Assembly (NCBI GenBank): GCA_030686995.1 | Contig: CM060704.1 | Span: forward strand, 120,630,042-120,694,041 | Direction of reading: 5' to 3' | Length of the DNA stretch: 64,000 bases | Source: Artemisia argyi | Lineage: Eukaryota; Streptophyta; Magnoliopsida; Asterales; Asteraceae | Part shown: piece by piece, positions 22,643 to 33,405 of the stretch | Layout: every line of letters starts with the position of its first letter | Position numbering within the stretch: position 1 is the stretch's first letter | Notes under the pieces: model-generated | Databases searched by the model: none | Seen by the model: only the letters and a program-made list of their open reading frames with translations | What the model was told of the DNA's origin: nothing | Program-made: the position numbers and the translations under genes

Positions 22643-23056
22643 TTACATAAAGTTTGATGGGAGTCTAGACACAAGTTGTGCTCCCAATCCTTTCTGAATA
22701 CAAAAGCTAACTTTATGAAAGATAAAATTAGCACTTTTAACATTATTAGAGTGGCTAATGGCAATAGACTTAATACGTGAAAGTGTGTCCAAAGCCTCAG
22801 TATCGAATTCCCCGAATGTGGAAAAAGCAAATGGTATGAACTTGTATCTGTTGTCCTCACATTTAGACACATACTTTCTCTTTTTCTTCTCCACAGCATT
22901 GTGCAAAGCTACCCCAGAAGCCCATGAAGTCGCCTCACTATCAGCAAATGGGGAGATACCAGTCACATCCAAGCATGCATCTTTACCTTGAAGCCAATTA
23001 AATAATAACAAGTCTGCAGGTCGTAGCTCATTCCCATCTTCCGAAAGGAACCCCAT
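22643..23056 (-). pseudogene. Captured C-terminal fragment of a retroelement-like plant protein
   Basis: A 137-codon minus-strand frame: MGFLSEDGNELRPADLLLFN, then GKDACLDVTGISPF, ALHNAVEKKKRKY, FIPFAFSTFGEFDTEALDTL and a C-terminus GLGAQLVSRLPSNFM. I recall this as the end of a widespread plant protein family usually annotated as reverse-transcriptase-like. The phrase RPADLLL...DACLDVTG is compatible with a PD-(D/E)XK restriction-like endonuclease, but that is inference. The fragment lacks any upstream polymerase and is bounded by TTA microsatellites inside a DNA transposon, so it looks captured. It is intact as a frame, yet has no obvious start context or promoter. Confidence 0.5.
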
Positions 23057-23057
23057 A

Positions 23058-23085
23058 TTATTATTATTTATTTTATTTTTTATTA

Positions 23086-23140
<55 letters not shown>

Positions 23141-23205
23141 TATTATTATTATTATTTATTATTATTTATTTATTATTTTATTATTTATTTATTTATTTTT
23201 ATATT
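23058..23205. repeat. TTA-rich microsatellite
   Basis: Interrupted (TTA)n and TTTA units between the captured ORF fragment and the right arm. Confidence 0.9.
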
Positions 23206-23511
23206 TTTTTTGTGTAAAAACGTGCGAAAACGAACGAAAACGTGTAACAACGGACGAAAACGTGTAAAAGCAGACGAAAATGTGTAAAAACGAACGAAAA
23301 CGTGAAAAAACGTTTAAAGGACTAACGTTGCAATAATAAAATAAACGATCGTTAAGTTAACAAGCTCCATTTACTTATTTATAAACCGTCGTTAGTATAA
23401 AGGACTAACGCTGCAATAATAAAACAAACGATCGTTAACTCAACCTGTTGCAACAGGTCAAACAAGTCACCAGCACACACAATTGCACGATTTAAAAAAG
23501 TTAGTGCTACA

Positions 23512-23557
<46 letters not shown>

Positions 23558-23611
23558 GCTATATAAAATGACAAAAAGTGACAAGTATAATGTCTTTTTT
23601 TCCCAATATCC

Positions 23612-25130
23612 CTAAAATAATTGTAGAAATATTAAAGTATTCCATGTGATACTCTGCCAAAGTCAAATTTTGCCCACTAATTTTTTCCTACTTAGATTTT
23701 CGATTAAATTCAATTAATCATGTATTCAGCTATCAATATTGTGTTTCTGTTAAAAAAAAATTATCTACTGGTACATTAGTTTGATAATACTTGAAGTTTA
23801 ACTCGTATATAACCGAAAAAGACCTGCCATCGAATTTCGTCCTTGCTGATATAAAATTAGCTTGTTTGGGCTTAAAGCCTAATCGCATAAACATTCACTA
23901 GTTTTATCAGAGTATCTCCCATGGGAGATTGAAAAATGGGTTGAAACTGGGTTGATGCTTTGAAAAAAAAAAAATGGAACAACTTATTGATACGTTAGTA
24001 TGTTTGTGTCGAGAATAGGTTGAGATTTACATAAGGCTTTTTTACCATTTGACCATTTGAGATATAGATAGGTTGAAGAATGACTTGAAAATCTCAAATC
24101 ATGTATGCATTGGAGATGCTCTCAAATCAAAATTAAATAAGATGATATTTTATCACACGCCTCCAATGACCAAGCCTCAAAAAAGCTACAAATATCAAAA
24201 ATGAATACGGTGTCTAGTTTTAACGCTCTACTACTAAGGGTACTTAACTCATCAAAGATTCAAAGCTTTCGAAAAAAAACAACTCAAAATTATCCATGCT
24301 GAGATGACGAATAAAATGGACACATCAGAAGGTCAATCTGTTAAAAAGCATTTAGATAGAATAACAATTTCTATTGGAAGAAACATTCTAAATTTATTTA
24401 CAATTTTTTTAAACATGTAGAAACCCGTGTAGATGTAGAATAATGATCAGTATAGTCCTAGAATGTCTATACATTGACAAGGGAAATGAGTGTGGTATAT
24501 ATAGTGCGGTGATCCTCCCAGGGCATTAACATTTGTGTGAGAAAAAGTCTTACCACACACAATTTTAATATCCATGTAAAAATTCTTTTCTACACACAAA
24601 AACGTTAAAGCCGTCACACGAAAACTTTAGATCACCCAACAGTACAAAATCAAAACAACTTTTAACAAAATGATACAAAACAAGAATAAAATGGACTCTT
24701 AATTAGAGTGTAAGGTACACATCACCAACAACATGTCGTTGGTAATCTTTTTGCCCAACGGCATGCCATACTACACCACCTCTATCATGTCATTCTCCCT
24801 TGCTAGCCAGATCACATCTCGCCATATGTTTCTTTTTTGTGGGGACGTATTTTTGGCAGTGTTATGAGACCCACATGCACAAATAATAGTTATTGCAATA
24901 CTTGAAGGGTGTTTTAATTATTGTCATGCAATTATGTGTGCGCGCGCTAAGTTGACACACCAATAAAAGTTATTGGTGCAATAGTGCACCTAACTCTCTT
25001 AAAACACATATATCTATAAATAATCATTCAAATATTGTTTACATTTTCTTTCATCACATATACAAAGCACTTAACTCTAGGAAAACCTAGTTAAAACAGA
25101 TAAAGTGCAAACCATAATAAAAATAAACGA
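23612..25130. other. Intergenic, no gene seen
   Basis: About 1.5 kb of AT-rich DNA without a supported ORF, RNA gene or transposon terminus. Confidence 0.4.
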
Positions 25131-25271
25131 AAATCGTTGGTTCAAAATATACAGTTTTGTCCTAAACGATATAAATTACTTGGTAAACTGCAAAACATTT
25201 CTTTGTGGTTTGCCATTTTTGCGAAAAATGTTCTTTAACAAACTCAATTGGGAAAAATGTCCTTGTGGTTT
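25131..25271 (+). repeat. CTTTGTGGTTTGC-type repeat, copy 1
   Basis: Contains TTTCTTTGTGGTTTGCCATT and CCTTGTGGTTTCA, separated by TTTTTGCGAAAAATG. An inverted relative lies at 62,405-62,560. It abuts the CACTA end. Confidence 0.5.
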
Positions 25272-26634
25272 CACTATAAGAAAAAGTAGTTTTAGTGATG
25301 GACAATTTTTTGACAACCCATATTGTGGTTTCACTAATTGGACCATTTAGTGACGAAATAGATACTCGTCATCAATTTTTCGTCACAAGCTTAATTTTTT
25401 TGATGAAACTCATAGTTCGTCATTAACTTATCACAAAATTATGTGATAGATATTTTCAATTCAAATTAGTCACGCAAGTTGTTGACGACATAAAAGTTGT
25501 CACTAAAATCTACTTATTAGTGACAAGAATGTTCGTCATTAAGTAGATACATGTTTTTAACATGCTTGTCATACCAAAGCTTATATTATCATATTCAAAT
25601 ATTTAATTGGACTAGTATTGGGTGTTTAAAAAAAATATAAAAAAATAACAAAAACGAGCAGAAGTCAAATGGATACATAATATTATTTATACATAATAAT
25701 ATTGGGTTTTTTTATAAAAAATAAAATAAAAATAAAAAATTGACATTACCCTCTTTTTATAAACACTCCACTCATTCTCACCAATAAACACTCCACTCAT
25801 TCTCATTCTCATTTTAATCAAACAGTAACCATCTCACTCTCTCCAATATTGAGTTCATGATGTAACGAGATCAATTCAAATGGTAACCATCTCACTCATC
25901 TCAATACATCCATTTCAATTTATTTTAATAGTATATTTTTGTGCCCTAATAATCTCAAAACACGTTTTGTGCAAGTGATTGAGTTTGAAGTGAGATCAGT
26001 TCGTGAAGTGAAGTGAAGTGATATCGAGGTGTTTAGTTTGATTTGCGCGGATGCAATCGATTCGTGAAGTGAGATCGATTGAGGTGTTTAGTTGTTGCTG
26101 AAGTAGTGATTTCTTCACCTTTTGATTCTCATTGTTTAATTTGTTAATTCGATTACGGTTTGTTAAAGTATAAGTTGCGCATATGTATAACGATCGGTTG
26201 GCGTTTAGGATATCTTATTACTGATTATGGAGATTTGTGATATTATAGTGTGAATAGAGGTGAATTAGGTTGTGCATGAAAGGTGTTTGATGAAAAGTCC
26301 ATTACAGAATGATACTTGAAAAAATTGTTTGGCGTGTCATTTAGAATGAAATAATAAGTTTTAGTCGTTAGTATGATAATCAACTCCGAAAACATTTTTA
26401 GTCATTAGATAATAGCAGTGAAATGATTATTGTGATTCAACTTTCATGTCGTATTTCGAATCTACAGTTTGCTCTTCTCTGTTTTAGTTTTAGTTTTGCA
26501 GAAATGTGGAAGTTTTGTTGTTACGTTTTTGCATCTACTGGCTAGTTTATCATTTACTGTTTGAATCACTTGTTAGTCCATTTGATCAGTTTACCATTAC
26601 TATATTTTGATAATAAATTAGCTTACAGTATTAA
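25272..26634 (+). mobile_element. CACTA (En/Spm-type) transposon 5' end, truncated by an LTR insertion
   Basis: Starts CACTATAAGAAAAAG, close to the plant CACTA terminus CACTACAAGAAAA. Subterminal repeats follow in both orientations: TAGTGATGG, TAGTGACGA, TAGTGACAAG, CGTCATCAA, CGTCACAAG. After about 25,740 a leader-like stretch has ACTCCACTCATTCTCA twice and repeated GTGAAGTGA words. No transposase frame is reached before the Athila-like LTR at 26,635, and no opposite terminus was found in the window. Confidence 0.6.
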
Positions 26635-28332
26635 TGATGCGTGGTTTTGCAACCTTGCAAAAGGTTTTACCTCTCAAGGGATCTTGAGAAGCTTGCAATC
26701 CCCACCAGGCAGTGTACCAGACCGATATAATATAGTGTAGTGGCAAGTACAGGGGGATTGATCGTTCAACTCAAAGAATAGTGTTCGTTAGGATTGAAAT
26801 TAATCTAACTAGTTCTAGAGGTGAGGGATGATTCTTTTTGTATTTTGATATTTTATGGAAAGCAAGTAAAAATCTCGGGTTTTTGAAAGAAGGGGCGGAA
26901 TTAGTTGCTAATTAACTAACCCAAAAGCTACCAATTAAACTAATGTGCAAGAAAAGTACACTAGGCTTCTACAAGGGAAGTGAAGTATGTCTACCTATGA
27001 TGTATTACTCCTTGCTAGCTATCCAATTCTACCTATTGAATTGTCACATCCTTGTTTTAATTGACGGGTTGTATTCCTTAATACCATTCGTGGGGCCGTG
27101 TACGATCTTCCCCAACTCTATAAGCTTCTACCTCTTCCTATGTCGAGCCGAAAACTAGCTCCTAACATGGCCTCCTTAGTAGTCACTCATGCATTAAATA
27201 CAACCATTAAAATCGTAGTACACATCCGATTCATGTTTCTTAAGACATTCAAGCATGTTACCAATTGGAAGTCTGCCAGTTTTCTTAAGCCTAACATCGA
27301 TAAACATTCAATCAAAACAAGAAATAATAGGAACCAAGAATTATAAACTAAATCAACTAGACCTATTGAAGTTGTCACACCTTAATTGATGAGGATAGAT
27401 ACAAACATCAACAAAGAAATAAATAAGATCTAATCAATTATATACAAGTTTCACACAATCATAAGTAGACACAAGGTGAATTAGCCAAACATGATGAATG
27501 GAGAACAATCAACAATAACAATGAAAGACATAATTAAGATAGAATCAACAAACCAGTATAAGATGTTTATGGAGTGATTGAAACCCTCTAAGTTGCTGTA
27601 AAAACACCTACCCTAACCCTAAAATCGGACCTAGGGTTTGGGGCTTACAAATAATGAAGTTATAAGGTTGTATTTATAGGCACTTTTCAGCCCGGCCCAT
27701 CTTGATGGCGTCAGCCCATACCTTGATGGCGTCAAGACCAAACTTTCTTCACCAAATTGTAGATCTCTTCATCCTCTTTGTGTGGGCTTTTGAATCACCT
27801 AAATCCGAGTTCGTATGCAAAAGTTATGTCAAAAACAATAACAGCTACCGCGCGCGCAAGTTGTGACAGTTAACACGTGATGGCCTGCCTCCATTAACAT
27901 GTGACGGCGTCAGACTTACACTAGATGGCCATCTGGTATTAACTTGATGCCGTCACGTTATAAGTTTTCTGGGCCATCACCTTGTAAATTACACGTGACG
28001 GCCTAGGCGTCCCAAAGGTGACGCCGTCACTCTTTAATCCCAAAAATCTTTCTGGCGCGTCTCGTGTAAACTTCATATCCACCTTTTTGCCAAAGCGTGA
28101 CTCCGTCACATGCAATACGTGACGCCGTCATGTACAAATTCCAGCTTGATTTGGAGACCTTGTCGTTTTCTTCACTTTTCGTTCCAAAAACGTCCAAAAT
28201 GCTTCCTTTTCCAGATTTCACCTCCAAAGTACCTAAAATGACAAAAGCAACGATTTAGGGCAATATTTGATCAAATAATCTCGACTTTGGGCTTAAATGA
28301 CCCCTAAAAATGGTACACTTTTCGCTTCATCA
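26635..28332 (-). repeat. 3' LTR of element D (1,698 bp)
   Basis: Begins TGATGCG and ends CTTCATCA on the plus strand. It is divergent from, but alignable with, the 1.4-kb LTRs of the neighbouring family: the same CAGGCAGTGTACC block near one end, ATTTGATCAAATA near the other. It contains copies of TGACGCCGTCA and relatives between 27,700 and 28,170. Confidence 0.75.
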
Positions 28333-29004
28333 AATATCCCAACACTTGGGATTTGCTTGTCCTCAAGCAAATGAGCTTTTCCACCAATAAAAATACAAGT
28401 TAGGGGTCATTTAACACTAATATAAAAGTAATTACAACAAATGATCGTTCTACCTTAGTCAAAACAAGCACAGAAATTATACACTAGCACCTCACATTAA
28501 GTATTTGGATACTCTCGTCTCTCGGGTGTTGCAAATTTATATCATAATTGGAAATGGAGAAATATCACTCATTACCTGTCATAGCAAAATAGATTACCAT
28601 AGGCTTGGGAAAGGATCAAAACCTCCACCACTTGGCGTAAGCACCTAGGAAAACTATCAAAGAGGTCTTTTTAAAGGGTTATAACATTAGGTGTAGGGGA
28701 TATAGAAAACACGATTTTGTTGGATAAATGGATATTTTACTGGTGGCAAGTCAATTGTCTTAGTTAACTACATGTACAATGAGGCGTTGCTAAGCCAAGA
28801 TTCGACTCAACTTGAACTAACTACGATTCTTTTTGGATTTTTTCAAGACACTATTTGACTTAAACATAAAAAAAAAAAAAAAAAAAAAACGGATGGTAGC
28901 CCGTATGTCTTTCTCTTTTCTTTTTCTATTTTTTTTTTCATTTTTTTATCCTTTTTTTTCATACACTTTTACTCTACCATCCAAAATAATACATCAAAGG
29001 GAGC
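28333..29004 (-). other. PPT-proximal non-coding region of element D
   Basis: Non-coding, with inverted words TTTGCTTGTCCTCAAGCAAA near the LTR and an A run at 28,868-28,889. Homologous to 50,034-50,700 in the full-length element. Confidence 0.55.
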
Positions 29005-30435
29005 TGATGAGGCGAAAAATGATCCGTTTTTAGGGGGTCATTTAAGCCCGGAATTGAATTTATTTGATCAAATATTGCCCTAAATCGTTCCTTTTGTGAT
29101 TTTAGGTACTTTTGGAGTGAATTCTGGAAAAGGAAGCATTTTGGACGTTTTTGAAGCATAAAAGTGAAGAAAACGGCAAAGTCTTAATTTTCCTTGCTGG
29201 GAACAGTACCTTACGGCGTCACCAACTTCTACATGACGGCGTCAAGAGTAAAACAAGAGGTGAAGTGGATAGAGTACGTGACGGTCCAGAGAGTTTTTAC
29301 ACTAGGGCATGACGGCGTCACCATAGGCCGTCATGGTCCCTTTACACGTGACGGCCCAGAGGAAATTTGCTTTTGACGGCGTCTGATTTGGATCTAGGCA
29401 ATCCAATATTATTATGGGCGGCGAGTTGACAGCGTCAGATTTCTCTTCTTGACGCCGTCACGTTGGAAAATCTATATATAGTTTTGTAATTTTCATTCAA
29501 AAAGAGAGGACAATTAGAGGGATAACTTGGAGAAACCCTAGCATGATTTTATCAGTATTTTCAAGGGTTTTTACCCTTTGAAACATTAAATGTTCAATTA
29601 AGATAAGTATCATTCAATATGTCTATGTGTTGTTTGAATATATCTTATGCTTGTCTTGATTTTAACATGCTAGGCTAGATCTCTTGTGTGTTTGCTTAGA
29701 TGTAGTGAAACCTAGATGTTGATTATGTGTTGATTACTTGTTTATAGTTGTTACAGATGAATGATTTCGATGTTAGGCTTAAGAAAACTGGCAGACTTCC
29801 ATAGGGTAACTTGCTTGAACGTCTTAAGAAACATGAACCAATGCGTACTAGGTTTTTATGATTGTATTTAATGCATGAGCGAATTCTAGTGATCCCATGT
29901 TAGGAGCTTCTTGCAGGCTCGACATAGGAGTGAAGTAGGAGCTTATAGAGTTGGGGAAGTACGTACGCCACCCCACGATTGGTATTAAGGAATATAACCC
30001 ATCATCCACGCAATTGTAACAAACTATCAACCTGTAAAAGATATCTAAGGAGTAATGAAATCTAAGTAAACACAATTTTCCCATTTATTGTTCACACCAC
30101 TAGTTTAATTAGCTTTATTTACATCTTTGTTATTTTATTTTGATTGCATCTTTAGTTATTGGGTTAGTTGACTAGCAACTAATTCCGCCCACTCTTCCAA
30201 AACTCGAGATTTTAATTGCTTTTATAAAAATATAAAAAGAATCATCCCTCACCTCTAGACTTAATTGTTAGGCTTTCTAATCCTAGCGACACTATTCCTG
30301 AGTTGAACGATCAATCCCCCGGTACTTGTCACTATACTATACTACAACGATCAGGTACACTGCCTGGTGGGGGTTGTAAGCTTCTTGAGATCCCTCGAGA
30401 GGTAAAGCCTGGTGCAATTCCCACGCATCAGGAGC
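29000..30435 (+). mobile_element. Solo LTR with GGAGC target duplication
   Basis: A complete 1,426-bp LTR (29,005-30,430) begins TGATGAGG and ends CACGCATCA. It is flanked by the 5-bp repeat GGAGC (29,000-29,004 and 30,431-30,435) and lies in the non-coding part of element D. There is no internal sequence, so an inserted element was reduced to one LTR by unequal recombination. It carries the TGACGGCGTCA array (29,211-29,462) and a TATA box (CTATATATA, 29,472-29,480). Confidence 0.88.
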
Positions 30436-31473
30436 TCATTTCCTCCCTACACTTGAACTTTTACATAATCAAATAAATACTCGAATTAAGAGAATCGAAA
30501 CATTTGAAGTACTTTAAAACACTAACGCATATATGGGGGTAATAAATGATGTTCTTCCCCATTACTCCATTATACTAGTACTTTACCCATAAGTCTCAAT
30601 CTTCCCAAAAACAATATGTACAAGATATGACTCGACTTAGCAACCATGTAATCAATTAGACAACTAACAAAAGGTTTAAACAAATAACAATAATGCACTA
30701 AATATGAGTGCATACAAGGAAGGCTAAGGCGATTTGAGTGTACATTTGGGGTGGATTGTAAACAAATTCTACCTTTAAGTAAAATGCTTAAAGTTAGAAA
30801 CGAAAAAGATAGGCTCGGAGGGGAGTACTAGGGGTATCATGTACTAAAAATGAGTACAACGCAAAGGTGTGGAAGAATTACTTGACCTATGAAGTCAATG
30901 TAATTATGTTACAGGTGTAAAACAAGGGTTATCCTAATGCCTCTTATCATGTAGTAAATCCTAACTGTTATATTAAACTTGTTTTACTTAAGTGATGAAA
31001 ATCATTTTAAGTTTAAAAGTTTATATATCTTTCTCCCCCTTTTTTTCGAAACAAAAAGAAGAGTAGCGAAGCGGAACTATGCACGTGCTCCCCCTTGGTC
31101 AATACTCCCCCTAAAAGGAGTGCCAAGATGGGAAACATGGATTTTGAACCTACAAAAAATGGTTAGCTGGTGATAATGACACATAATCAAGCTTGTAGTT
31201 ACCACACTATATGAGAATATAAGCAACCACAATCACAACTCATATATGATCAACCAACAATGCAAATACGATAGTAGTAAAAGATGTCATTTCAAGTAAA
31301 ATTTGACTTTATAAAAGTCAAAGACAAGAAATGAAAAATATCCTCCTACTTCTAAAAATAAAAATAAAAGATAAAAAATAACCAAGAAATAAAAGAAAAA
31401 TAAAATCCTACTTCTATAAGTAGAAGTCATTCAACACATTTCCTAAATGGGGCAAAAGGCTTCCAAACGTGGT
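30436..31473 (-). other. Non-coding 3' region of element D, right of the solo LTR
   Basis: Aligns with 50,700-51,245 of the full-length element up to about 30,965 (TGCCTCTTATCATGTAGTAA), then diverges. No gene. Confidence 0.5.
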
Positions 31474-32391
31474 CTAGGATTGGTTTGGGTGGGATAGAGC
31501 ATCCAAACGCTCGATGATGTGTTGTATAGAAAAGCGGGTTTCATCTTGAAATTGGTGAAGCAACATCTTGATGCTTTCACCTATTTTGAGCATTTGCTCA
31601 CATTGTAAGCAAACATGGTGATGAGTGGGTGGAAACGGGTCGTTTGATGATGGTGGTGGTGGTGTGTTGTTGTTAGTTTCTTGAGTGGAGGATGGGTTTG
31701 GTATGGAGTCAAGCAAGGTGGTTTGAAATTCCATTGCTTGATGGAGGTGATTTTCGACCATGCTTTGAAATTCCTCATAAGAAGGAAAGAAAGACTCAAA
31801 GGATTGGGATTGAGAATGTGGTGGAATTGGGTGATCATGGTTTTCAAAGTTAGGTTCTCCATATAGAGGACCATGGATGTCATTGAAGATAGGGTTAAAC
31901 AACAATAGTTTTGGGTGGTGGTACTCTTGTTGTGGTGGTTGGTTGTGGTCAAAAGGCTCATGTTGGTCAAGCAATGGCCTTGGTTTTTCATTTGTCAAAG
32001 GTGGTGGATTTATTGATCTTTGTGGAAGATCATTGAGATCTTGTACAAAAGGATGTGTTGATGTTGGAGGAGACCCAAATAACTCCATTGGTTCAAGTTT
32101 AGGTAGTGTTGATGGTGATGGAGTTTTGGATGTTTGAATTGGTGCACTTGGTGGAGTTGGGTCAATGGGTGATTTTGTTGGTGGTGGAGTAGTTTGCACA
32201 TTGAGTCCTTTGGGTGATGGAGATGGAGATGCAAGGTTTAGAAAATGTTCATTTTTGATGGATGAGGAGAATTCATTCGAGGATGAAGAACTTAAGTTGA
32301 TTGTGTGATTTGACCAAAGTGGTTTAACACTTATGCGGGTGGTTCTCCGAATGGGTCGAGATGGTTGAGAGGTGATTGTTGACTTTGTCAT
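31474..32391 (-). CDS. Proline-rich ORF of element D (retrotransposon-encoded, unrecognised)
   Basis: A 305-codon uninterrupted minus-strand frame. The N-terminus is basic with RPIRRTTRISVKPLW. The middle is strongly Pro/Ser/Thr-rich, followed by acidic patches and a Pro/His tract. The C-terminus is more ordered, with a CLQC pair and a helical stretch (MLHQFQDETRFSIQHIIERL in part). It lies between the ATHILA-type ORF and the 3' LTR, where Athila elements carry accessory or envelope-position ORFs. There is no signal peptide or membrane helix, so no envelope function is claimed. It may be a C-terminal continuation of the neighbouring ORF product in autonomous copies. Confidence 0.5.
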   Translation of the reverse strand: MTKSTITSQPSRPIRRTTRISVKPLWSNHTINLSSSSSNEFSSSIKNEHFLNLASPSPSPKGLNVQTTPPPTKSPIDPTPPSAPIQTSKTPSPSTLPKLEPMELFGSPPTSTHPFVQDLNDLPQRSINPPPLTNEKPRPLLDQHEPFDHNQPPQQEYHHPKLLLFNPIFNDIHGPLYGEPNFENHDHPIPPHSQSQSFESFFPSYEEFQSMVENHLHQAMEFQTTLLDSIPNPSSTQETNNNTPPPPSSNDPFPPTHHHVCLQCEQMLKIGESIKMLLHQFQDETRFSIQHIIERLDALSHPNQS

Positions 32392-33405
32392 TGTTAAAAT
32401 GGTGGATTAGAGGTTTAGGATCATAGATTGTGATGGTGATGGTGTGATTTGAGGGTGTTCTAAGATGGTTAAATTTATAGAGGTGAAGAAATATGGGAAG
32501 GAGTGTTTGGATTTGATGTTTAACCATACAAAAAATGGAGGTTGCTAATGATTTGAAAGATTAATGAAGGTTGTCAAATCATTGGAAGTCAATCCAATGA
32601 AAATAGTGAAGGAAGAAGACAAAGATTTGCACTAAATGCTTAGTGGTTTTGGCAAATTGGTTGAAGGTATATGTTTCACGGATTGCAAGGAACCTTTGGA
32701 AGGGTTCATTCCTTTATGGGTGAAGGTTCCTTGAGGTGGTTATAGCTAAGTTTGAAATTTGGTGGGAAATGGTTTTCTATGAGTTCTAGAGGATGAGAAA
32801 GACCCTAATGTGCTTAACAAATAGTAGGAAATGGGTTTCTATCTAAAAAGGATGATTTGTTGTTGAGTGGAAGTTGAAATGTCGAAAAAAAAAATAAAAA
32901 AAATCTGCAGGTTTACTGGCGGAACCCTCGCGAAACACAGGCGGAACCCTATTTTGGGTTTCGTCCAGTCCGTTGGGCTAAAACTGGGTTGCCCAGAAAA
33001 TTACACTGGCGGAACCCATTTGAGGGTGCCGCCAGTTCCGCCAGGCCTGAAAAACAAGGCAGTCCGCATTTTAAAGTGCCGAGACGATTTTCAAAATTTT
33101 TGAAAATTCCTAAAAACAAAAATCTATCCTATTTCTGGTTAGGAAAAGCAAAAGTTGGACATGTAAACACTCGTACCATAGGACTTTGACCGGGGGCTAG
33201 CGAATTTCACTATACTTAGTGAAATTTTCATAAACTTGAAAATTTTACAACATGCCAAATGTTGTCATCCTGCATCATTGTTAGTTCATACAAGTTCCAA
33301 ATGTTACCAAATATCCCTACAAACATATAAATTCATAGAACACATTGTTTAACAACCAAATTGTTCAAATAGCACCTTGTGCCAAACACTCCTACACACC
33401 CGCTC
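32392..33405 (-). other. Spacer between the two D ORFs with GGCGGAACCC inverted repeats
   Basis: Between 32,917 and 33,060 the decamer GGCGGAACCC occurs three times in plus orientation. It is interleaved with inverted relatives (GGGTTTCGTCC, GGGTGCCGCC, GTTCCGCC), so the stretch can form several hairpins. No coding sequence. Confidence 0.6.

Larger units (their letters stand above)
21401..23611. mobile_element. Long-TIR (foldback or Mutator-like) transposon, about 2.2 kb
   Basis: Long inverted arms: left about 21,401-21,728, right about 23,212-23,611. They share from outside in GGATAT, TTTGTCAT, AGCGA, ATTGTAGCA, AACTTTTTTAAATCG, GAGTTAACGATCGTTTGTTT, TATACTAACGA and repeats of ACACGTTTTCG. 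The right arm carries a poly(A) run. The inner part holds AAT arrays, a Stowaway MITE and a minus-strand ORF fragment. Arms of some 300 bp suggest a Mutator-like or foldback element. The nine bases on either side do not match, so target duplications and exact ends are unresolved. No transposase is present. Confidence 0.65.

Noticed and set aside
31474..32391. Envelope glycoprotein
   Set aside because: The position is right for an Athila accessory ORF, but there is no signal peptide, membrane helix or glycoprotein pattern.
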